Shown here: positions 57,101-64,000 of the stretch, in pieces
Position numbering within the stretch: the stretch's first letter is position 1
How the letters are laid out: each line of letters begins with the position of its first letter
Assembly (NCBI GenBank): GCA_949130485.1
Contig: OX422183.1
Span: 7,468,636-7,532,635 of the forward strand
DNA: 64,000 nucleotides
Direction of reading: 5' to 3'
Origin: Agelas oroides
Lineage: Eukaryota > Porifera > Demospongiae > Agelasida > Agelasidae
Translations under genes and position numbers: made by a program
The notes under the pieces: generated by a model
The model's input: the letters and a program-made list of their open reading frames with translations, nothing else
Told to the model about the DNA's origin: nothing
Databases searched by the model: none

Positions 57101-60100
57101 GGTGCAGCGTGCTGTCTATGATAGGTGAGTGTATGTGTGATCCTACATGTACATGTATATACATGTACATGGTCCTGAGCACAGTGAAACCCCTAGGGGT
57201 CTTTTCTCCATTTGCCCCTCTCCTTTCCCTTTCTCCCTCTCTTCCCTGCCCCTTCTCTTCTACTTCCTCCTCCCTTCTCCCTCTCCTCCCCTTCTCCCCC
57301 TCCTCCCTCTCCTCCCCTTCTCCCCCTCCTCCCTCTATCCTCTCCTCTCTTTATCCTCCTCCTTCTCCTTCCCCTTCCCCCTCTTCTCCTAACCTCTCTC
57401 TCTCCTTTCTCCTCTTCTCCCCATTTCTCTCCCCCTTCACTTCCCCCCTCACCTCTGTATTCAGTGATTTCCCTGAGTGGCAGAAGGTAGCTCTCTCATC
57501 TCCTCCTCCAAGAGAAGCATTTGTTCCTCCTCATCTGGAGCCAAGGGTATGTGTATCTCCTCCCGCTGGCATCATTGCATGTGCAGTATACCAGCTTGGG
57601 TTCACACTTGCACATGTATTAGGCTCGCTCACTGATTCAGAAGTGGCTTAGAGAACAAACTCCCTGAAGCAGAGTGTGCGACTCAGAATGCGACACAAAA
57701 TCACATCATTTACTCGCTCTCATTTCAGTACCTCTAAAGTTGTACATGTACATTTACAACAGCAAATGGTGTCTGCATTCTGTTGTTAGTCCCTCCTCTT
57801 GCACAGTGAGTGCTTCTTGTTACCACATGTACTGCGACATAAATAGGTGGGTGTACTTTCAAGAAAAAAACACCCTTAAATTTGTAACAACTTCATTAAA
57901 AAAATGGGGGTGGGCTTATTTTTGAGGGTGGACCTACATGTATTTTCGAGAGATGACAGTATACATATATACACAATGTACATGTACGTATCTTAAGGTC
58001 ACTTTTAATTATGTGTACTAATTTTAGCAAGCCCGTCATAATTGCTAAAAATAGTACTCACAAATAACTCACTTGCAGTCATAATTGGGTAACTAGTATC
58101 ACTCTACTAGCCTCACTTCCAGGCCTCACACAGCTGTCGTCACGCGCAGTATGAATTACACTGCATGAGGCCGGTGAATGAGAGTGCGTACCGCAAATGA
58201 AGTTTGTTTTCTGCAAATACATGTATGTACTGTTTGTGCAGCTCTCAGACGGGCAGAACACTTGTTTGCTAATAACAGCTTCCCTCACTGCTTAACTGTG
58301 ACATGCTCTTCCTGTGTACATCTGTTTCTTCTAACTATAACTGCAGCTGCATGTGCATACTTTCTTCCTTGGCTGCAGGAGGCCTATCTCCAAACACTGC
58401 TCCATCCCGGAAGGTTCTCCACCCTGGCCCTCTGCAAGGCACTAGAGGTACACACACACTACCAACTTGCTTGCGTGTGTAGATATAATGCATGTTGTAC
58501 GTACGGCAGCTTACACAATGTAGATTCTGCTTTTCCTTGAGCTGCTGGAAGACATATTGATGTTGTCCCACATATGCAGCTTTATGGAGGTGCTTTGGAC
58601 CCTTCAGCCACACCCCAGGAGCTAAGACGAGAGGTGATCGGCCAGGTTGAACGAGAGGTGAGAGAAGGGACCACTTACACATATGCAATATGTTCCAAGT
58701 CGTAGGCCTTCACCATAGTGTGCAGAAATGGTGGGGGAAAGGCCTGGATAATTTTCAGGAGGGGAGGGGTGCGGCGAGCGTGAAGCGTGAGGTGCATGAA
58801 GGCTCAGATTTTAAACATGCTCCAGACCTGACAGTCAGACCTTAACCTAAGTCAAAGTCAGTGAGAAAGAAAGGTGAGAAATAAGGAAGGGAAAAAAGAC
58901 AGTGACTCAGGAGGGACTTGAACCTGCGACCTGGCGAATGGCCTGCCATGCTCTAACCAACTGAGCTACCGAGTCACTCAGCAACTCAGTGGGTGAGTTC
59001 GAGTACTTAAGGCTGAGCTGCCAGGGATCCAGCCGAAGCGGATACCAAGCTGGCATGTTCGATGGGGAGGCGCAAAGGCTCAGATATTAATGTGCTCCAG
59101 ACCTGACAGTCAGACCTCAACCTAAGTCAAAGTCAGAAAGAAAGGTGATGAATAAAGAAGAGAAAATAAAGGGGGGGAAAAAGACAGTGACTCAGGGAGG
59201 GACTCGAACCCGCGACCTGGCAAATGGCCTGCCATGCTCTAACCAACTGAGCTACCGAGTCAGGTCTAGGCAGCGTGGGATTCCCCTGTACGCGAAGGCA
59301 GCAGCCGTCTGAACGTAGGCTACATGTATGTTCCCTTATATAGCAATGGAGAATTCGCCCAAGCAAGCCTTCCGAGGCACCCCAGACGTGACGTCACGTA
59401 TTCCGCACTTATTTCTAGGTCTTTGTCACCATCCAATTCTTGATCACTTACATTTGTACTGTACTGTTACAGTGTACGTTAATCGAAATTGAAGAGGGGC
59501 CATTCGCAATTTCGCATGTACATACATGTATTCACATAGTACACACACTTATTAGTACATGCCTGATTGCAGCTGCATATAGCTGTTTTGGTCGGATTAG
59601 GAACCACCCTGACCAGCAACTCCAGTAGCAGAATATTCTGAAGCTTGGAAGCCTGGTCTTGCACATGTACATGTACTAACTGTTGGTGACAGTAGGCAAC
59701 TTGCATGACTAATGTTGTTCTGAGCGAGTGAGGGGAAAGTTGACAAAATGCAAAGTTTGGGATAAAATCTCAGCTGCATGGATTCCAGATTTTAGTGATC
59801 TCTCACTCCCACATGCCCTTCTTTTCTTGTCTGCCTACAGCTGCTGGCCTCAGCTGGTTCCTATGATCTGCGTCTTGACGAGTATCGAGACCTGGTTTTG
59901 AAGTGCTGGTCCAAGTTCTACGGCTGCTGTCATGAGTACCAGAGGGTAAAGTTTATAGTCCGTTGATGTAATGCATTCATTTTAAGTGTTGTATCACTAA
60001 ACTTTGGTTAAGGTTACGATGAACAACCTGTCCTATCTCAGAATTCAATAAATGCGCTTGAATATCAGCGTTATAACTCTAGAGTGCTTGGAGGCATTAG

Positions 60101-63100
60101 GCATTTTAGCGCTTCAAAAGCCTATGGAGATACCGAAGACCAGGCTATACACAATGCTCTTTTGGTCATAACAGCTGTAGCAGCTTATAATCCACACCAT
60201 CCAGAACAAAGCCTTCACATAAACTCTCTTGCGTCAAATATCTGCTTACTGACGGCCCTCAAACTCATCGTTTTCGGTTACTAGTCTCCTAGCACAAGTA
60301 TCTAGGTCGATTCGATGGCAATTTTCAAGCAGCGCTCGAAATGTAGGCGCTACATAAAATTTTGAGTAGCATTCTTCGTAAACCACGACCGAAAAAGCCA
60401 TTTTCTGACGGTTGTCCAGAACTTTTATGGCAAAACTTGACGAGTCGACCTCGAAAATTTAGTATGGAAGGCTGTTGAGCTGTTATCTTCCGCAGAAAAT
60501 AGAAGTAGTTCGCTAAAATTGACGCAAAGTTAGTAACGGTAGGAATGCATTCGGACTGGCGGGTATACGTCATGAATATAATTATAAATAAGCGCGCGCG
60601 CGCACAGCTTGTTCATCGTAACCTTAAGTGTGGGGCTCCAATATATGGTGGATGCATGACTATCTGAAGCAGTTACAAATTAATATATGTACATGTACGA
60701 AGAAGTTCAGCTGATGCATTTACAAAGTGCAGAAGCGCATAAGAACGGGAATTAAGCTAGAGTAAGAGCATGTATAATTCAAAACCGGTCGGAATTTACT
60801 GCCAGTACTATAAATAGTAACACGTACTGCGCAGCTGCTTGTAGACGTAAGCCATTGTTGGTAAGCATGTGACCGGGTGTTCTATTTCTAGTATTGTTCA
60901 ATAATTTTGGCCAGACTATATGGGCTTCTATTGGAGTTACATGTACACGCTCTGACTCGAACCGCCCGTTCTTATGCGCTCTTGCAAAGTGCGAATGAGC
61001 TCTTCCCTTGACAGAAATTCACTTCAAATGTAATGATGTGCTCTAAATATGTGACACAATAACTCTCCAGGGTTGCCACACGTCTTGTAGTTTCATCACA
61101 TATGAAGCTTGAATGTTGTACCTGCATGGAAATGAGGCTATTCAAGTTCATTTACAGTTTTCTGTGCGCCTTTCTGGGACAGTTTTTCAACTGCTAAATG
61201 TTTTATTGATCAAGCTTTCTCTCTTCAGCTTAGTTGTCTCCTTTCCCCATTCTCCTTCACACATGCACGCACGCACGCACGCACGCATGCACGCACACAC
61301 ACACACACACACACACATACACACATACACACACACACAAACACACACCACACACACACATGTACACACACATACTCTCTGTCTGAGTTTGCATAACAAC
61401 ACTAACCAAAATTAGATAAGTCTCACTGCTTGTAGACAACAATTATTGATCAACACCCAACTAATTAACAATCATATCATATGACATCATGAAAAAAAAG
61501 TCAGTCACATGTAGAAGAGAAAGAAGAGAGATCAACTAAAGAGAAGAATCTAGCAGCATCCATTGCCTTCCTAAGAGATAAGTCATAGAAGTATACTTCT
61601 GGCATTGCTACTACTTTCATTTTGCTGGTCTGCAAACAAAAACATTAGTTCAAGTACTCATTAGATTCTCAGTGTTTAAAAAAGGTCATTTAACAAATAG
61701 CTGTGACAGTCTACAGTCATTCCAAGACACTGGTGACTCAAAGCATGCGTAAGATCACATGTAGTGAGCCTACATGTTCCAAGCCCACATGCAGCATGTC
61801 CCAACTACCAGACTGAGCTGGACTCCATGTACATGTGGGAGTGGCTCCGCCATTTCTGTAGCCCATCCACAGGTCGGGAGTTTAAAGGAGCTGAAACCTG
61901 TGTTTGTGCGATGATCAGACTGGGAACTCCCCTGATCGATGACCAGCAAATTCAAACCATAAATTTTAAAAGAAAGCAGCAAAACTATGTTAAATTTGTA
62001 CTCGCACGATATCCATATAGCTAGGTACCAGGTAGCTCAGTTTGATAGTACTGTGTATAGTATATCACACACAAACAAGCACCTCCAAAGAAGAATAAGA
62101 GTCAATGATCTTGACTCAAAGTGCAATGGACACCCTCCTTAACAGGAAGACTCTCAAACACACACACACACACACACACACACAGCTTCTCTCTCGTCCA
62201 CTGAGTCTATTCCACGACCCCTCCACGGGTATGGCTGCCCTCCTCCAGAGAGGAGCAGCGTCCTTCCTACACCCTGCCAGCCCCGTGGACTGTCTGAGCG
62301 GAGGAGGACAACATCTGGGAGTACAAGGTACAGTGTGAATGTGTTTCAGAGAGAGTTGACATTAGCCATGTTCCCAGACTCCTCCCTAACTTCTGTCATG
62401 TAATGTACCGTAGATTGGGAAATTTTCACATTAAAAATATAATTTTTACGGTTTCATTCAATCCGCGATTTTTTTTTCAATGGTTGATGGTTACAATATG
62501 GACATGTGCCTGGAGCGTTCTTAGCGTTTTGTCTATCGGAAGAGCCAGGTATTGCTGGCTGTAGTCATCAATCGGACATTTACCTTGGGGGGTGTAGACT
62601 TGCGTGCGCATGCTTATTCATTGATCATTGCTCCGTAAGTTTTATTTTCATGTGTGTTTAACCGCGAAATTATTTTAACAGTGTAATTTTCCTGATCTAT
62701 GGTACTATACAAGTATACATGTATGTACAGTACATGTACATGTGTATATGTTGTAGACATTTTGTGTATTTGTGCATTAGAAATAATGGCTTGCACAATT
62801 ATGTGCTTGACACTTTTGCCTAAAGAAAGGTTTCGTACCAGTAATGTATATCTCGTGCATTAATATGGCCGCCCATTGGAGAATTATTGCTTTGTGTTAC
62901 AATTCATTGTAAATAGTCTTTCACATGTGTACAGGGTTTCCATACCCATATTTTGTTCTCCATTTGCCCTAGTTCTTCATTCCCAATTCTCCATTCCTGG
63001 TTCTTCATTCTCAATTCTCCATTCCTGGTTCTTCATTCCCAATTCTCTATTCCTCATTTCCAATTATCCAATAGACCCAGTGTTGGCTGCAGAGGTTGCC

Positions 63101-63256
63101 ACTTTCATGGAGTGTGTGAAGCTGACGGCTGACCAGGTAGCAGGAGTTGTGTAATGGCTGCTGCTATACTTGTACCATATGCTACACACTGTCCCCTTCC
63201 CACCACATTCACAACCATACCCGTTCTGTCCTCCACACATGTACCCCCCCCCCCCC

Positions 63257-63289
<33 letters not shown>

Positions 63290-64000
63290 CACCTCCTAGC
63301 TTCCTCCTGAAGTGTTGGAGTCGTTTCTTGTGGATCTTGCCCATCAGCAAAGCAAACCAGTGGTCCTTGCTATGGAGCTGGCCTCTGTCCTACAGGATGA
63401 GTAAGTCACCCAAGTCTGTCATGTAGTAAGTGTACAAGTCCTGGTACTATGTAGGCAGATGATTCATCATTGTGGGGCGAGTTTCATATAATACTGAGTG
63501 ACTCCTGGTTTTGATAGTTTTTCACAGCAGGTAAACTATGCAAGCCTACCATATACATACGACTGTTCATGAGGCAGCTAGCTTAGGATCAGTAAACAGT
63601 GCTAACAGAAAGGTACTGTCTTTCACATGTGCTCTTTACTCCATGTTCTAAACAGCACCTCAAGCTTCCTAAACAACAGTACATGTACTCCTCAAGCTGC
63701 GAACAATCTTATAACAAAAGCTTTCAGTGGCTTCTCAGTTGGCTCCTGCGTAAATGAAGAGAAGGTTATCTATTACCAACTTGAGCTCGGAAAACAACTT
63801 GCCGACGTTTTGACTAAAATGTTGGCAAGTTATTTTTCTGAACAAAAGCTTCATTTGATTCAGTGAGGCACTATAAGCAACAGAAATTCATTCAAAATTG
63901 TCCTAGAGAGTGGACACCATCAGTATCTCCCTTGTCTGTTCTCCCAGTAGTGTGGAGCTGACAGGGTCGGAGGTGACCCTAGTCAAGAAGGTGAAGCAGG
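51115..64000 (+). CDS. NUP160: Nucleoporin NUP160 (Y-complex scaffold), 5' 18 exons, runs off the window
   Basis: Scaffold nucleoporin of the NUP107-160 (Y) complex, which builds the nuclear pore. Exons: 51115-51326, 52213-52423, 53322-53434, 53766-53884, 54785-54863, 55050-55164, 55953-56025, 56171-56259, 56483-56557, 57009-57124, 57465-57546, 58379-58447, 58580-58657, 59841-59945, 62186-62327, 63075-63136, 63300-63400, 63948 to beyond 64000. All are GT-AG with consistent phases; about 631 residues are encoded. Human-like marks are GGFHYKGSALVASPCRNRF, SVIHRLWSSLMPVTIRG, ALCRDLTLKLWSCQ, EAYLQTLLHPGRFSTLALCK and CWSKFYGCCHEYQR. These cover the N-terminal beta-propeller and the start of the helical stack; the human protein is about 1436 residues, so more than half lies outside. 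Exon 6 ends in an amplified 41-nt repeat with extra donors. A truncated duplicate is at 32564-38568. Confidence 0.93.
51614..51899. mobile_element. Family F subtype (TAGTCTCGC ends) in NUP160 intron 1, recent
   Basis: 286 bp, long inverted arms from TAGTCTCGCAAGCCACACCC, exact 9-bp duplication AAGGGACTC at 51605-51613 and 51900-51908. Copy 1 has the empty site with a single AAGGGACTC (33059-33067). Confidence 0.95.
52581..52964. mobile_element. Family F subtype in NUP160 intron 2 (shared with copy 1)
   Basis: TAGTCTCGTCCCCAGAC ends and GGAGTGTAA duplication (52572-52580, 52965-52973), as in copy 1. It has lost about 24 bases relative to copy 1. Confidence 0.85.
53900..54595. other. Insertion-like DNA with foldbacks in NUP160 intron 4
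   Basis: Absent from copy 1. Holds an inverted pair CGCCCTCTCATGAGGGCTTT / AAAGCCCTCATGAGAGGGCT (about 54052-54190) and a region rich in GTGCAATA and CATGAAAATAC words. Possibly one or two diverged MITEs; ends not resolved. Confidence 0.5.
55127..55451 (+). repeat. 41-nt tandem repeat copying the end of NUP160 exon 6 and its splice donor
   Basis: The last 33 exonic bases (CGAGACCTCACTCTCAAACT onward to GTCAG) plus GT(T/C)AGTGT are repeated head to tail: one exonic copy and seven more between 55165 and 55451. Each unit ends CAG followed by GTTAGT, GTCAGT or GTCTGT, so eight candidate donors exist. No stop occurs in the exon 6 frame through the array. Confidence 0.92.
55620..55950. repeat. CT-rich tract, NUP160 intron 6
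   Basis: Low-complexity pyrimidine run with two copies of CAGCAAGCTCAGTG (about 55822 and 55950). The second is the true exon 7 acceptor and exon start; the first is a duplicate acceptor followed by a frame that does not match the protein. Confidence 0.7.
56575..56842. repeat. (CTCTC)n microsatellite, NUP160 intron 9
   Basis: About 35 nearly pure CTCTC units (56636-56803) with impure CT flanks. The long open frames in all three frames across it are artefacts of the 5-base repeat. Confidence 0.95.
57203..57464. repeat. CT-rich tract before NUP160 exon 11
   Basis: Impure pyrimidine run (CTCCCCTTCTCC-like) ending at the exon 11 acceptor. Not coding. Confidence 0.85.
57547..58378 (+). other. 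NUP160 intron 11
   Basis: No gene. TAGCCTCACTTCCAGGCCTC at 58108 and TGCATGAGGCCGGTGA at 58160 look like a very short family F remnant. Confidence 0.4.
58797..58976 (-). mobile_element. tRNA-derived SINE, copy 1, NUP160 intron 13
   Basis: The tRNA-like head is 58904-58975 on the minus strand, with A box TAGCTCAGTTGG and B box GGTTCAAGTCC, both internal RNA polymerase III promoters. A tail shared with copy 2 follows (AAAGTCAG, CAGACCTGACAGTCAG-type sequence). The anticodon stem has a mismatch, and position 33 is not T, so it is not a working tRNA gene. Confidence 0.7.
59072..59262 (-). mobile_element. tRNA-derived SINE, copy 2, NUP160 intron 13
   Basis: Head 59189-59261 folds as a cloverleaf: acceptor stem GACTCGG/CTGAGTC with one wobble, D stem GCTC/GAGC, five-pair anticodon stem TGGCA/TGCCA with loop GGCCATT. 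B box is GGTTCGAGTCC. The loop would read CCA (Trp) but lacks T33. It carries the same tail as copy 1, so a SINE is favoured over a tRNA gene. Confidence 0.7.
60012..60623. mobile_element. piggyBac-like MITE with TTAA target duplication, copy 2
   Basis: TTAA at 60008-60011 and 60624-60627. Ends GGTTACGATGAACAA(C/G)CTG are inverted. 612 bp. Shares the GGTTACG terminus with 10018-10735, but little of the interior. No transposase. Confidence 0.75.
60730..60984. mobile_element. hAT-like MITE, family D, copy 2 (255 bp)
   Basis: Ends CAGAAGCGCATAAGAACGGG and, on the other strand, CAAGAGCGCATAAGAACGGG. Flanks CAAAGTG on both sides fit a 7-8 bp target duplication. Same length as 6677-6931. Confidence 0.75.
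61260..61372. repeat. CA-rich microsatellite
   Basis: GCACGCACGCAC then CACACA with ATAC interruptions, about 113 bases. Confidence 0.92.
62157..62184. repeat. (CA)n forming the NUP160 exon 15 acceptor
   Basis: About 13 CA units run into ACAG|CTTCTC at 62185/62186. There is no ordinary polypyrimidine tract. Confidence 0.8.
62328..63074 (+). other. NUP160 intron 15
   Basis: No gene. Near the 3' end a minisatellite-like run of TTCTTCATTCCCAATTCTCC units (about 62960-63065) acts as the pyrimidine tract before exon 16. Confidence 0.6.
63244..63287. repeat. Poly-C plus (CA)n before NUP160 exon 17
   Basis: About 16 C, then about 14 CA units, 12 bases before the acceptor CTCCTAG at 63299. Confidence 0.9.

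Larger units (their letters stand above)
60985..62185 (+). other. Rest of NUP160 intron 14
   Basis: Holds a CA/CGCA microsatellite (61260-61372) and a second CA run (62157-62184) that ends in the exon 15 acceptor. No gene is seen in 61380-62150. Confidence 0.5.

Noticed and set aside
56225-57651. Long open frames of 209 and 253 codons on + and about 100 codons on -
   Set aside because: They read through CT and CTCTC low-complexity DNA and overlap real NUP160 exons in other frames.
58904-59261. Functional tRNA genes on the minus strand
   Set aside because: Position 33 is not T, one anticodon stem is mismatched, and both copies share a long common tail, so SINE heads are more likely.
63627-63866. 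79-codon frame with QLADVLTKML, faintly like the end of a Copia polyprotein
   Set aside because: Too short, no flanking repeats and no neighbouring element parts; likely chance or a very old fragment.

Overview
The window looks like a piece of an invertebrate animal nuclear genome, most likely a sponge. This is inference. It rests on spliced genes with GT-AG introns, a gene of the metazoan amyloid precursor protein (APP) family, large intronless ankyrin-ROC-COR-death-domain genes of a style I associate with sponges, and a very dense load of short inverted-repeat DNA transposons (MITEs). No LTR retrovirus, Polinton, CRISPR array or operon was seen.

Layout: (1) 0.5-15.9 kb, + strand: a complete six-exon APP-like gene (614 codons, all intron phases agree) with signal peptide, E2-like helical domain, Pro/Thr/Glu-rich stalk, one membrane span and a GYVNPTYKFF tail, but no E1 domain. 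(2) 19.6-24.6 kb, - strand: ankyrin-ROC-COR-death gene, copy 1. (3) 24.7-32.5 kb: nested transposons and satellites. (4) 32.6-38.6 kb, + strand: the first five exons of NUP160, a truncated copy. (5) 40.2-40.4 kb: an orphan, broken copy of the last APP exon. (6) 44.2-49.0 kb, - strand: ankyrin-ROC-COR-death gene, copy 2. (7) 51.1 kb to the window end, + strand: 18 exons of the apparently functional NUP160 gene, which runs off the right edge.

The layout is best explained by one tandem duplication of an ancestral order APP - ROCO - NUP160. The repeated unit starts in APP intron 5 and ends in NUP160 intron 5; the join lies near 39.69 kb in a pyrimidine-rich tract. APP therefore stayed whole on the left, NUP160 stayed whole on the right, the ROCO gene was doubled, and the join holds a 3'-truncated NUP160 next to an APP last exon without its gene. 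After the duplication each copy gained and lost transposons, so the copies act as filled-site and empty-site controls for each other. At least six insertions of one inverted-repeat family show exact 9-bp target-site duplications.

The host genes do not form a pathway. APP-like is a predicted cell-surface receptor or adhesion protein, ROCO proteins are candidate intracellular sensors or signalling GTPases, and NUP160 is a scaffold of the nuclear pore Y-complex. Points most worth a second look: an APP-family protein without E1; a 41-nt tandem repeat that copies the end of NUP160 exon 6 together with its splice donor; a HIRAN-domain reading frame carried inside a TA-flanked inverted-repeat element; and a recent 414-bp duplication inside ROCO copy 2.
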